From the NCBI GenBank assembly GCA_029948255.1, contig JALIZF010001634.1:434001-498000 (forward strand): a stretch of DNA of 64,000 nt. Reading direction: 5' to 3'. The position numbers and the translations under genes are program-made. Source of the stretch: Telmatactis stephensoni. Lineage: Eukaryota; Cnidaria; Anthozoa; Actiniaria; Isophelliidae. The notes beneath the pieces are model-generated. The model was not told the origin of the DNA, searched no databases, and was given only the letters and a program-made list of their open reading frames with translations. This document shows, piece by piece, positions 10,487 to 25,400 of this stretch (positions within the stretch are counted from its first letter, which is position 1; each line of letters opens with the position of its first letter).

Positions 10487-13400
10487 CTATGAATAATTTA
10501 AAAAAGCAAGAATCATTATAAAAACAAGAAACCATGCTTCCTTATAAATGAAAGCAAAAATTATTATATCAAGTCCTATATTTTAAGGTTAAATGTTTTT
10601 CCATCAACCACTAGGGCCAGAGCTTATGCAAATTCAAGCAAAACACTGGCTGATTTGAATCAGTTCGCAAGGTCGACCAAGGGATTTGAAAAGAGCCTAA
10701 GACAAGATAAGGAAAGTTGGTAGTGTGACAGTATAGAGTAAAAATCGAATGCAAACGAAGCGACCGACGTCACCAACTCCCTTTGCATACGAGGAAATCA
10801 CGTGCAGCCCCCACCGTGCAGAAACCACCCGCGCCGGCAGCGCACGGACGCCAGCGTGTCGCCCCCACGCAGTGTGTGGCTCACTGCGTCACGCACAACG
10901 TTGTCCACTCCCGTCAGGCCACCCAGGTCACGCATCCTATGTCACGCAACCTTTAATACGCAATCCACGTCACGCTTGGCGAAAATTGTTCCAAAACCTT
11001 CCGGCCGAGTGACGACACGCTCCGGGTGGTAGTGCCTCCCTGTGTAGTGGCGGACGGCTTCTGGCGTCCGTGCGCTGTCGGCGCGGGTGGCGCCTGCTCG
11101 GTGGGGGTTGCAGGTGATTTCGTCGTATGCAAATGGTTGGTGACGTCGGTCGCTTCGTTTGCATGCGTGCCTATAAGCCTTTACCTTTATGACGTTCCAT
11201 ACCTTTATCTATACCAGAATCCTCTGCAATAATCTTTCATAATCAAATTTAAAAATCCCTGGAGAATACAAACACTATATTCTTAAATTGCTGAAGAATA
11301 AATACCCCAAAGGAATTGTGGTATAGAGAGAGGTATGAAACGTCATAATGTTAAAGGCTTATTTGCATTCGAGTTTTTATACTGACACAGTTAATATGCT
11401 TTAAACCATCACAATCCCCACCACCAACAAGAGAGATTCTAGACACATATCATGGTGACGGCTGCAGTAAGCATGTCCAATCTTGACTTGAATGAAAAGG
11501 TCAAGAATGTTTCGGTTTTCACATGACGTCATTAAAAGGCTAGAGTATAAACTTTAAATCACTAGAGTACAAACACTAAAAGTGTGCAATACTTTGCACT
11601 ATTTAGTACTAAATAGCACTAATTAAACAATAGAAAACAAAAGAATTTGCATAATTTAGCAGTATTTAGTACTATTTGTTGCACACTTTTAGTGTTTGTA
11701 CTCTAATTAAACCTGGCTCTTTAGTATTTTGTATACATCATAGAAAGAAATTGCCCCTGAAAATTTGGGTTATTTCTGTTTAGTTTTTGAGTTACTGGTG
11801 ACCGAAACTTCAATTTTGTAATACTGTCACACTTACAGGTAGAGACTAAAACAGGAAGATAAGCAGGACATAAATGTTGCTTTATAAACATACATCAGAA
11901 TAACTAGAGCGATAACACTAAAACCGTGAAATAACTTAGCAACTAAATAGAGACAAATAGTAGCAAAACCCTTTGTTTTCTATTGTTTCATTAGTACTAT
12001 TTGTACTTTTTAGTTAGTACTTGTTTCACGGTTTTAGTGTTATCGCTCTAAGCAAATAATTTAGATGCAATTAGGGTATGATTTGGACTCTTGTTATTTT
12101 TTAAGCTGCCATGTTGGTATACAGCCGTGATACACTAACATGGCAGCCCATACATTTCTTAGTAAAATGTCAGCATACATTTATATTCTTCATATCTTCG
12201 AAACAAAAACTCATCTTAATTTGAAACCTTGCAATACTACAGAGTTTTGGATACTCGTTTTGGTGCAATTACATGTACTTAAATTTTATTTAATGCTCTA
12301 CAACGCATTTAAAATTTTTGATCACATCGAACGGTCCAGAAGCTACGTGAGTGAAAACAATCTAGATAATTAACAATTCAATAAACAAAACACTTTAAGT
12401 GAGACTAGAAACAATCTAAAAAACTACAATGTCAATTTTTTAATTACATAAACAACAAGCCAAAACTAGTTATGAAACAGTAACACTCCTGTTGTACAGT
12501 ACTGCATCAACTCACAGAGCATGTGACTGGCACACAGCCATGGTATTGACGCAAACCATTAAAAAGTTTTTACAGTCATACAAAACAATTTCATGGTATC
12601 AAAACTGTAGCATAGCAAGTGACAACATAAAAGCTGGAAAAACAATTTCACAATAAACATATCGTTAACTAATTCACTACATGAAGCACAGGCAGCCCAG
12701 CCACTTCTCCTGACGATGTTTATTTTAATAATTTATTTACTATTTTCTATTTTATTGATACGCTAAAAAGACAAAAAAAATGCGCGCGCTTGTTTTATTG
12801 TGCTTGGCGCGCGCGCTTGTTATGCATGGGTTTCCTGTGGTAATATCCTCCCGATATCCCACGGGACGAGTGCGCGCTTGTTGTGAATGGGTTTCCTGTG
12901 GCGATCCCGCGGGACAAAACTAGTTTGTGAGAAGGTATGAAACACGGTCCCGTGACAAAATACATTTTCACTTGTATTTCACCAGTTAAGAAAGAAAATA
13001 TCGATTTTTCTTCGAATATGTAAACAAAGTATTTATGTCCAAACAACTTAAAATTGTTATTTGACGAGAATTTCACATGGGAAGCTTTGACTCGCAATGG
13101 ACGGATGTGTGCCCCAGGTTGATTGGACACATTTCCGTGAAGCGCTCGGGGTTTTTCACTCGTTGAGTTGTCGAGGAATGTCGTGAACAATCGATATCTA
13201 TCGTGAGTACACGAGAGTTTTCCGTCCATCACGTGACCCGTGTTTCACACCTCGCAAACTAGTTTTGTCCCGCGGGATCGCCACAGGAAACCCATGCGTA
13301 ACAAGCGCGCGCGCCAAGCACATTAAAACAAGCGCGCGCATTTTTTGTCTTTTTAGCGTATCAATAAAATAGTAAATAAATTATTAAAATAAACATCGTC

Positions 13401-16400
13401 AGGAGAAGTGGCTGGGCTGCCTGTGCATGAAGAACCTGGGATACTGATAGAGATGATCTAAGACTAATATAGAGTATTCACATTCAATCCTATCGGGCGC
13501 CAGGTGTCTTTTTATTATTTAGCAATATTATTTATAAATAACAAGAAAAATGTCCTTATTTAAAAAAAACCGTTTGACAAACTTCAATTTTTCACAAAAA
13601 GCCATTAAGTTTTTCCTTGGTTTTTAAGCATTTGGTTATTTATAAATAACCATTTTGAGATTCTGGTTATTTATAAAACAACCAAAATTCATAGTTTTGA
13701 TCATTTACAAATAGCCAATTTAACAGTGACTTTGGATATTTTGAGGGTTTTTCTTTGTAGAATTGCCCTATCGCATAATGACGTCACACCAAAACATTCT
13801 ATTGTTTTGATGCTAAGGATTATGGTCGCCAGAGGGGATCAGAGTGATTGTTTATCAAATAAAATGCAGATGAGCAATCACTGATACATGATATATATCA
13901 AAACTCGATACATTGAAGTTCTACTTCAAAAAGGAATATTAATAGGTCCCAATTTCCACTGTTTCTGAGCATCTATCCCCAATGTAAACAAACTGTGACG
14001 TCATTATGCGATAGGGCAATTCTATCAGGGGATAACTTGAACCTGAGTCTGTGTGAAGGCTAGGTAACAAAGACAAAGCACGGGGAATGGGTAGAAAAGG
14101 GGAGGAGGGAGGGGAGGGGAGGAGGAAGGGGAGGGGAGGAGGGAGGGGAGGATGAGTTTCCATGCAAGATTCTCCATGGGAGATCTGCCATGATAATAAA
14201 CATGGCTTTTTGTAGAAAATTGAAGTTTGTCAAACGGTTTTTTTCAAAATGAGGACTTTTTTTCTGGTTATTTATAAATAATTTTGCTAAATAATAAAGA
14301 CATAAAGAAATAAAGAAATAAGACACTTGGTGCCCCATAGTAGTTTCCTGCCACTAATTAACTCAATTGATGATAACATCAATTAATATATAGCTAATTC
14401 AATTAACGTTGTCGCTGAAAAAAGCCTAAAGCCTAAAGCTTTGAGAGCGGAATCATGAAATTTTTTTCACAGTGACTATTATTACATAGAGAAACTCACT
14501 TATGCTTGCAAATTCTACAACTTGGACACATATTCCTTAATTTCTTAGATAGCCTACAGCGAAGTTTTTACGTAAACACAAAAGATAGTAGAAAGGCCTT
14601 TAGCCTTTAGGCTTCTTCAGCGACAACGTTAATTGAAATAGCTATATGACCACATTTGTTTTTTGTTTGATTATCAGCACTTGTAGATAAACCAACCATC
14701 AAATTCATAACTCTCTTTCACTTGGACAAAGGGCTAGGGCTGCAAACATCAGTTATGTAATATTCTCTTAGTTACCTTGAGCACACCTATCCTCCTCTGA
14801 CCAGTGTTTCTCTGTATTCACAATAACAAGAGTATGGACATGTTGATATGGTGAACCAGGATATAAACCAGTATCAGTCCTTACATTGGATGCAACTTGT
14901 TGAAGATCAAATACAGGTGCTATCAATTCTAGATTGTTTAAACTCTGCTTTTCTGTATCTTTCACTTCATTGTCTGGAGCAAAGGCAATTAAGGGTTTCT
15001 TTGATGATAACAGAAATCCTAGGTTACCAGAAACTTGCACAAGATCATCATGTCGCTTCCATACTGCTGAGACACGAGCCTTATAGGATAGTGACATATC
15101 ACAAAGAGTTGGGAATCTGTGGAAAAACAAAACACGACAGATGACAAATTAAATCATTAGAAGAATCCACTTTTTGGACATTTATAATTCCTTTCAGTTC
15201 AGCTAGCAAACAGCTAGCAATGGACCTTTTTTGAAGAAAAACAGAAACAATTGACCAAGAGTACAAACAGTACATGTATATCCGTGAAATACAAAGTTAA
15301 TGACTAAATTGACAGAATTTGCATGAACCTACACAATTTAGTATTACAAATAATTATTTCACGGACATACTTTGCACTCTATCTAAATAATGACCTCCAA
15401 GGGTGGATGAGCTCGACTGAGCCAACGGCTATCATGCATCAGTGAACTTTTATTTTATTGTGTTTTGATTGTCAGTAATTTTAAACAGTACAGAATTTGT
15501 AGTGCAGTCATTTGTAGTGTATTTTAAAATTAATTTTCATGGTATGAACTGTGTAGCGGCAGCCCAAGGCGCCATCCTATGCTCACAGTCTACCATGCAT
15601 GTTATATGTATAGTATAAAGAATGAGAGAGAGTGTTTTATCAGATATACAGATCCAAGCTATACTGATAAAACACGATCTTGAGTTCTTTATATGGCTTA
15701 AAAAACTCCAACACATATTGGAGTTGTTCTCTAAAAGGAAAATTGGTAGCCAGATCAGAGAGAAGGGTTCTCCCACTAAAAAGAAGTGATTTAATCATTG
15801 AAGAAGTAGGAAATCTCAAAAAAGAAAAAAATAAAGGATTATCTGGTGCTTGAGGAGCTTTCTTTGTATTGTTCCTGCAAAATGACTTGATAAAAGTGCA
15901 GCTTTTCAAATTATAGCTTCAACCTAAAGGAATCCTGCAGAAAGTTATTGAAAGGTAATAATAAATAGTTTTTCTACACTTATGTATTGCCGGTATACAT
16001 GTATTTTTGTCACTTTGAAGTCATTCACACCAGAAATTGACCAAAAACAAGAACAAAGTTTTTTTTTCACTTTGGATTAATTCTTTTTGCTATATCACTT
16101 GAATATAGTTTTAATTATTAGTTATCTTATTTAGTTTTAAGGCTATAAAGCCATTTTTTTCACTTTTTCAATTAGTTCATTTAAGGGTGTACTGACATAT
16201 AAAAATGGCCTGTTGCTAGGGAAATTTGAAAATTCTATAAAATGCCACCAAATTGTCATATCGCTTTTATATTTTGTAGTTTGTCTTCCCTGAGGGAACT
16301 TTCGCATTTTATGACGCCATTGCATGACGTCATCATGTGACGTCATAGATACAGTAAAAAGCTATAATTTTTTTCAGCACTGTATGTATATTTGAGAATT

Positions 16401-19400
16401 TAAAATGCATTACTTTAATCTTGAGACCAAGGTGCATAGAATCGAGCATGGGTTTTAAGAATGGTTTCCAAATAAGCCTTTTAGGATTTTTTGAACGTCA
16501 AAAATGATCAACTTATGCCAATAACTTTCGTATTTCTTGATTTTTCGCAAATCCCATGCTCGGCTTTGAAGAAAAGGCTGTAAAGAATATAAATATTGAA
16601 AAAACACTTCGTTCTGATGAAATTCGCCAAAGATTATAGCTTTTTAAAGAAACCGGAAGTAAAGTGCCCCGCTCATGCGCAATAAGAACGAAAATGAGTC
16701 CTTTTTGTCAGGTGTGCGTCGGTCTACGGGAAGTTAAATGATTCACGCCAAAAACGTCTATTCAATTTTGCCGGCCAAAATAAGACCCTATTTTGCATAG
16801 CAACTGTTGCACAGCAACGATATATGTCAGTACACCCTTAAGGCAGTCTGCATTTTTACTAGGACATTTTACTAGCTTAACATACCTTTAGGTGTTTGTG
16901 TACAGACCAGCTTTAGACAAAGTTTGTGGTGCCATTACATGAATGGATCTAATTACCAACGGTCATTTCCAAAGCAAGCAGTCAAAAAAATACAAAGTTT
17001 AACAACTCTCCGTAAGCAATAATGGTCTATTAAGGTGACTGGCTACCATAGAAATTTTAGCCTACTGCTCACTTCGCAAGCAGGACATCATAGCGCGCGG
17101 AGATTCTAGCGAATGGCCACTAATGCTGGGAAACTAAAGTTTGTTGACAAAATTTAGTTTTAAAATTGTTCACAATGAATTCAACAAGCCAAATGATTAG
17201 AAAAATAAGCAAAAATGTTTTCTTTTTACGAAAAAACAGTGAGCGTGCGCTTGTTTTCGTCAACAAAATTTGAATAGAGCTCGCGCTGTCACGTCATTTT
17301 CAAGATGGCGGCACTTCCGGAAGGCATTTTTTGGCCTTTTTAGCAATTTCATGGGCATGAATCACGCTAATTGTGCACAGGACCATATAATGTTTATTCG
17401 CTTAAATGAAAACACATGTAAAAATCTAACTCATATCAAATTTTGAAAAAAAGTTCATTATTCTAGCCTATGAAAAAATGGATTTTTGTAGGGAAATTTG
17501 TTCAAACTTATGATAATTTTTGTTCAGACCTGACGAACAAAATATGTAAAAGGAAGGTATTTTTTCGCTGTCTCGCCACTACGAAGAATATGACATAATC
17601 TAATATTTGTGCAATTGTAGTAGCTGTAGAAATGTTATTTTGTGAGTTGTATATTTATTTTCTATTCACTTCCGGTTGAGCGATTTTCGCCTCAAAAATT
17701 CGAAGATAGGCATTCATTCAATGCTGATTATCTCGAAAACGACCGCAGGAGCCCCTTTTTTCTTTTCGTTTTTGAGATCAGCATTAAATTTTGCTCCAGA
17801 AAATTGTGGTTTAAATGATTTTTCATTATTTTTTCCAATAGTAGCCAGTCACTTTAAGTTAAAATGCCAAATGCCGTTAAAAATTCAAAGTGCGCTACAT
17901 TTGCTGATGATACCATGATCTTTAGACCTATCGCCTCCACCCTAGATATAAACTCCCTTCAAGAGGACCTGTCCAATCTTCAATCATGGTCTACAACGTC
18001 TGGAGTTCATTTCAACTCTGATAAGTGTAAATACCAAAGAATAACAAGAAAGAAAAATCCTATACAATCAACTTATAATTTGAATGGTAAAGCTCTCGAG
18101 ACCACGTCCAGCGAAAGATATCTTGGTGTCTGGATCTCTAACAACCTCACGTGGGCTAAGCACACATTAGACCGATGCACCAAGGCCAATAGGCTACTTG
18201 GCTACGCGCGATGTTGTGCGAGAGAAATAAAGAGTTATAGTGTACGTCACACCATCTACCTTACCATCGTGCGTCCTGCCTTAGGCTACGCTACTCAGCT
18301 CTGGTGCCCTCAATCAATCGACCTAATGCAGAGAACCGAACGCATCCAGAGACGTGGAACGAAATTTATACTAAGTCTTCCTTTCATCTGCTCTAAAAGT
18401 TATAAGGAGAGACTTCTAGACGCCGATCTACTACCACTTACATATTGGCAGTAATTGGTCACACTGTTGTGGTGTCCCTGCCTTATTGTATATTTTTTGT
18501 TGTGTTCAGTTTACTAAGGCGAAGCGAAATAAACATAAACATAAACATGAGTTCTTGGATTTGGTCTTTTTCTTCAAGGCTATAAATGGACTAGTCAAGC
18601 TGTCTGATGAGGTCCTACCGCCAGTTAAAGTACAAGCAAGAGTAACTAGATCAAACTACAGAGATAACATGTGTTACCAAATAAGGACATCCCGAACAGT
18701 GACTTACCAACGTTCGTTTTTTATAAGAACTAGCAGAATCTGGAACATACTTCCACAAGAATTAAAGGATCCCAACATCACCTTACATAACTTCAAGAAA
18801 ATACTGTATGGTTACTACAAAACATCTCTCACGAGTAACTATGATGTTGATAATCCACGCACATGGAAGTCTATCTGCCCAAAATGTAACACGTGCAGAA
18901 CTTTTAGTGAAACTATACAATGCTGCTTTTGAAATAACTGTCTATCATATCATATAATAATTTGTACAGTCATGTAATGTTTGTTTGTTTCATGTTTATG
19001 GGGTCCCACAGTAATTGGTAAACCGTTGTGGGTTACCCGCCCCTAGGGGGGCAAAGTCTAATTAAAAAAAAAAGGAATTATTCTTTAAAATATACAATAT
19101 TCTCTTCTTTAAGAACGATTCTAGGGTTGTCTGTTGTATGATAACACGCATTAAGTAAATAATGAGACAGATATCTATCAACTAGCGTGCTCCCATTGGT
19201 TGTTTGAGCTGGGAGGACAAGTTAAATCTTGCTAGGTAGTCTAGATTTCCGGTGTTTTAGCGACAATTTTACAAGTGAAAACACTCTGCATTTTTAATTC
19301 GCTTAACTTTTTCTAGGCTGTTTTCACTGTAATTCCGGAGTTTCTGAGTTAAACTAGTCCAAATTGTCCTAGTGAAAACGCACGCTAAGGTATGTTAAGA

Positions 19401-22400
19401 GCAGCCAAATGTAAGATTTGCATTAGAATACACAAGTAGATTTTTACTTATATGAGTTATGGCCTGATGTATTCTGAAACCAGTGAGAGGGATAAAAACT
19501 TAACAGAAAAATTCAAACATTTAATTCAACAAAGTGGTCAGAGCGAGAAGCCATTTTGGCTCTTGTTTTAAGAAGAATTATTTTAATTAACTTACATGTA
19601 TAGTGATAAGAAAGGATTTTTCAAACATTGCAGCTGCATTATGGAATAACTGGAATAAAGAAATGGTTCATGCTTAGCATGCATCCGTTGTGAAATGGAT
19701 GCACTTGGGAGGTTGCCTAAGCACTCAAGAAGCTACAGTCGCACTCTTTTATAACATAGCCACCATATTAAAATGTGAATTTGTTGATCAAATACAAAAT
19801 TCTCACCACACTGCACAATAATTTTATTGACAAAGCGCACGAAAACAAAGTACCGTCCTCGGAGACCCAGGGTGTCAGGGAGGGGGGAGGGGAGCGGAGG
19901 GGAAAGGAAAGAGGGGAAAATGACGCCCTGGGCTTTTGACTACCCCTAACTTGTCTTGAGGCCAAACATCAACAAAGGCTCTGATTGGCCTCATTATAAT
20001 TTAATTACTAGCCATTTCTAATAGAAAGTGAAGTGCTGCGAGCAGAAAACAGCTGATATATCCACGTTAGCCATGAAAGTACACTGCTTTCTCTGATATA
20101 TCAAATGTTTCTTGTCTATCTCCTGTGCGTTGTGTGACAACACTGCTAGTTGACCTTCAATATTGAACTACAAAACATAATTCTCCAGGATCAGTGTTGG
20201 ACACACACAGTTTAAAATATTTAGCACTTTGAGTAAAGCAATTTTTCAAACAATCACAAACGGCTAGCGTTGGCAATGATTATAAACTAACTGATTTTAA
20301 AAAGCTAGTTTATTTAGGAAAAGATGTGAATCGCTGATCGTATGTATCGCGTGTTCATCTAGTGACATCCTTGAATCGTGTTCATCTAGTGACATCCTTG
20401 AACCGCTGATCGTATGTATCGCATGTTCATCTAGTGACATCCACAGATTACACTGTGTTCCGAATAGGAGGCTACTCGCTTTGCTCGCAGCAATAATGAG
20501 GCTGATCAGAAGCGTTTGTGTCATTAGATTAAAATCATCTAAAATTACCAGTAAACAAGTTGACCCCACACATCGCCATGACTTTAAACAATACAAGCTG
20601 TCACGTTTAGTTTGAAAAGAGCCATCAGATGTTTCTAGCTCACATACAGTGACTTTTAAACAGTAAATACACAATCTCTTTCATGTATTTTACAATAGCA
20701 ATGAGTTTAGAGTGAAAAATATAGATAAATTGCAAAGACCTTGGTGAAACAAGATGTATTTGTGGAACTTATCTCTGGATATGGCTGAGCAACTGTCACT
20801 ATATCAAAGCGATAATTGAAATGAGCCATATCAAACATATTGTGTCGTTCGTGCGGGCTTCCTGTGTTTCTGCCATTGGGTTTCCTGTTTACCGAAAAGC
20901 TAGGTTTCTAAGCCAATTTCAAGATGGTGGACAATGTGATGTGTTTCATCGCTACAATATCTGCAAGTTTTGATGGAATTTTGACAGTTTGAGGCTCCAA
21001 ATTGCAGGAAAATCAACAAAAACAAATCTACGTGACTTCCAAATAAGGTAATGCCTGTCCAAATATGGAATAGATTTCATGGCTGTGCGAACGACAACTT
21101 TTTATAGAAATATGTTTGATATGCCAGATATTTTTGTCATTTGAGCTTTGTTTACTTTAGACCATCTAATTGGATTAATTTTGGCCTCAAGACAAGTTAG
21201 GGGTACTGGTCAAAAGCCCAGGGCGTCCTTTTCCCCTCTTTCCTTTCCCCTCCGCTGCCCTCCCCCCTCCCTGACGCCCTGGATCTCCGAGGACGACAAA
21301 GTACCGGCTTTGTGAATGCTGGCAACGACAACAACTGCCTTTAAGTTCTTTCACTAGCGAGTTTCTACTCTAAAATACACCAGAAAATATGATTTAAACC
21401 TCATGGAAATCGTATTACGAAGATGTGTACTTGGACTTGATCACTCAAGACTTCACAATATCGACGAAAAAGACGTAGAATTACATTCGAATCAGTAGTT
21501 TGGAATCTGAATACTTGGATCAGTGTTGTAAGCCATGTTGTCATTTGTTCAAAACTAGAAGCTGGTCCTGAACTACAAGAAGAAATATTTTGTTAAACCA
21601 GAGGTTATAAGAATGGAGAGACAACATCTAGAGAAAAACTACACTGCAGGATATTTTTTGTCTTCAGCGTTTGATTGTTTATTGTGCTTTCTGTCACTTA
21701 AGTTTTAGTACTTTAGTACAGCAACAAGTATTTTGTCAAATTTTACAAATATTACTAATATTGGATCGAAAAATTAGCTTGGGGAAGAATTTTGTTCAGT
21801 GGTCAAATATTCAAGCATTGTTAAGTGGAATGGAAGCTGAACAGAGGAATCCATTGAAGGTAGATTTACTGTAATTTTCTGTATTTTTGATGTAGCTTTT
21901 CATTCAAATTTTGATCGAACAAGTTTGTGTTAAAGATATTGTTAATATGCTTTTCTGGATTTATCTTCTCCTTCAGCATACCAAACTATTTGTCAATAAG
22001 AGACAATCAATGAAAAAAGAAAAAAATGTGTTTTGTTTCACATTTAAGCTCATGCCATAAGATCTTGAATAGTTTTTGTGAAGCTTACAACTTCATATTT
22101 TCTACTGGAGAGCTAAATGACAAGTCTTGCTAAAGTCAATGTGTTATCATAGTGATCACTATTGAGTTTGTTTGTTTGTTTGTCTTTATCTATTGAAGTT
22201 TCTCTAGAAGTATATAAAATTTATTCTCGCTGCTTTTAGATGTTTACACTGACCAAACACTACCTTTTTATAATGAAGGGCCCATTATACCTGTTTTGAG
22301 GGACTTAGGCATGATCGGAATTTTTTGGGATAGGGTGAATTGCTAAATTGCAATTAGATTGAGCACCCCTTTAGGCATAAACATGCTCAAAAATCAACAG

Positions 22401-25400
22401 AATTGGCTTTGGAAACAAGAAGTAAGGTGATGCATGCCTTTTCATGGAAAATTTGACAATTCTGTAGAGGAATTAAGTGATTGATATGAAAAGATTTGAA
22501 TTCCATTTTAGAACATTTTAGACTGTCTCTAAATTCAAATTGGTATGAGCACGTTGATTATTTCAAGACTGACATCGATCTCAGTTCTACCTAGTGTCGC
22601 CAATATCGTCATACTGTACACACCTTTAATAAATTCAATCTGCAACAATCTACATAAAGTATTATTATTCGCTATGTCTCTAATACATAAAAAATTTACA
22701 GTTTCAATTGTTTCAATAGCTGATTAGTTTTTAGTAGCTCGGAAAACAAAGTGGGCAGCATTAATTAACATTGATGTGTTACTCTTTTCAAGTTGAGTTG
22801 TAAACAAAGCAGGGCATCTGAAAAAGTGCGAAAAAAAACTTGGGAGAGTGCGGAAATTTTACCAAATAGTGCGGAAAAGTGTGGAATGCTAATTTGCATA
22901 TTATTATTTGATTGTTAATATATTATTTTGGCTGTAGTAATTATAATTAATTGTATAGTCTTTATATGGCTTTAAGGCATATTTTTGGAGGTTGATGCAT
23001 GCAAAGAACTATTTTCTAACACAGACCCCTCGTATAAGAACCTAGATTTTTCCAAGTCAGCCTGAACAGTTTCTTAATATATAAATGATGTCAATTTTCA
23101 GGTAAGAGAAAATTGTAATGATGGGTGTGGACTTTTATATTAATTATTCACACATTTCCATGCTAGTTACATGGTATATAGTGGATAGGAAACATAAAAG
23201 ATACATAAAGATATATTTAAGATATTATTATTAAAAAAGTGCTAAGAGTACTGTATTTTATAGCAACAAGAAAATCAAACAGATTGATCATGACCTTTTA
23301 ATAATATAAGAACCTTGTCATAGTATGCCTCATAAACGTTGATTGATTGACATTGATATTCTTATTAGCATATGAATAGTGATAGTGATTAGACTCACTT
23401 AGTGAATAAATAATGGTAATTAAACTGAGTGGAGTGCAATTTGGGCCGAAATCATACGAGTGATTACAAAACTGCACGACCGCGTAGCGGGAGTGCAGTT
23501 TGATAATCACGAGTATGATTTCTGGCCCAAAATTGCACGACACGAAGTTTAATTACCACTTAATTATATCCAATTTGAAATCTCAAAAAAATATACTGTT
23601 TTGTGATTGGTTGGAAAAAAAGATGCGATTAATGAAGCAAAAGGATGCAATTTAGGAATTAATCGCACACTTTTTAACCAATCAGATTGCAGAAATCACC
23701 AGTGATTTCAAAATGGATATAATTAAGCATTGTACCCACACAAGAAAACTTTGACAAACCTACTTTGAAAATTCAGCCTGAAATGGTTCTTTTGTAAAGA
23801 GTGCTTAGAATGAAAATTTCAACCTGACAGGTTCATCAATTTTAGATTCTCATATACAGGGTTTTACTGTGGTCTAATACAACATTGAAAGGTGTAACAG
23901 TATTAATTAGAAAAGAAAAGTAAATGCCTGATGGGTACTTGATATTTCATCCTGTACAAATTGAATAGGCCTTTTGCAGCAACTGGCCAATCACTTGGTA
24001 AATTCTGGTAGATGACACAATTTGTACCCACTTTTGAATTTGGAGTATTCACCATAAATTTATCAATCTCTAAATCAGTTTCAAGGTTTAAACTAGATCC
24101 TAATTTCTTTAACAGCACAGTGTAATGGCTACAAAAATTATCAAATTATAATTTTCTTGCTCTAGTATATCTGCAAAGATTGGAAAAGGAAGCAAACAAA
24201 AACTTTTGTCAAAAATCCCCTCTATTTTTTTATAGAGGCACAGGATTGGATGCTTTTTAGACCAATTAAAGCCTGCTCAAGGTAGTTAAGGCCTGGGCTT
24301 GACCTTGTTTGACCTTGGAAAGTTTTTGTTCTGCTATGTAAGATATAACAATGCAAAACTTATTTGACTTGGCACAATGTTAAATAATAACTAGTTGAGT
24401 GACCTTAACTTAGTGTTTTGGATATTGGGTAGTCACGTGACCAATTACAACGAAACTTCGTTTTTCTTGAATCCGCAATTCAGTTTCACTTAAAAAACAG
24501 AAATAACACCTCTAATGCATAAAGAAGATTTAATCCTAAATAGTTTTGTGTAGACATCTGGACTTTTGACAATTGGCTGGGAGATATTAAGCAAAGTATT
24601 ATTTTGTGTCACGTGACAGGTCTGTTTTGCTAAAAATCGCTTTAATGAAAATCACGTCATGTTCTCTAATCAAAATGGAATAGACTCACTAGTGTGGAAA
24701 ATTTTTCAAACATTTTGTTACAATAAACAACCTATCTGGTTACGTGACAGCTGAAATCACGAACTTAGCACTTAAGGCTCATTGTTTTATGAATACCTAA
24801 CGTTGTGACGAATATCATTTATTTCTGATTTAAAATTTGTGCTACTCACCCTTAAGGTAGTTCCGGACCCTTGCTACTGCGCATTTCCCGCACGCATTCG
24901 AGTGCGCACACTTTTATTAAAGAGCATTGGTATTACCGTGTGGAGTATTTATAAATGGATGAGAGACCCTGAATTACTAGACAAGTCAATTAACCAATCC
25001 ATAAAATCAATATTGATTTCTTGGCTTAATCCTTTAGAAAACCCCTCTACCAGCAGGGTGATTCACACAGAAAAACTGTGTATATTTAGAGGTTAACGCA
25101 CTCTTTGCTCGTGAATTATCGGGATTTATCTTCACGAGTTTGCTAACAATGAACGAGACTAATTTTAAATACTGTACGAGAAAATTTCGAGTTCATTGTT
25201 AGTAAACGAGTGAAGATAAATCCCGATAATTCACGAGCAAAGAGTGCGTTAACCTTTTTATTATTCAATTTGAATACACTGCAGAAGCAGGCTAATTAAA
25301 CTGTCAGTTGACTTCACTAGAAATAACTCAAGTCACTCAAAATAGTAAGACTTAATTAGTTTAATTAGTTTAATAGCATTTGGTAATTTTAACAATACAA

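Larger units (their letters stand above)
11440..12230. repeat. dispersed repeat copy A carrying two MITE insertions
   Basis: Shared phrases with 46970-47460: AAAAGGCTAGA, ACCTGGCTC, AATACTGTCACACTTACA, CATACATTTCTTA, and a CCATG...CATGG hairpin near 12110-12145. This copy contains two TA-flanked MITEs where the other copy has none. No coding potential. Confidence 0.72.

Noticed and set aside
10749..11164. Pro/Arg-rich open frames on both strands, both beginning MQTKRPTSPT
   Set aside because: The shared start comes from the inverted ends of a GC-rich mobile element; high G+C keeps frames open.
13939..14338. Pro-rich and Ser/Pro-rich frames near a purine tract
   Set aside because: They are translations of the GGGGA/GGAGG simple repeat inside a MITE.
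21671..21874. Plus-strand frame ending at a possible splice donor
   Set aside because: No recognisable domain and no partner exon; too short to support.
23903..24118. Minus-strand frame (TNCVIYQNLPSDWPVAAKGL) considered as an extra mL37 exon
   Set aside because: mL37 exons 1 and 2 join directly in phase and in family order, leaving no gap; the frame matches nothing I recognise.
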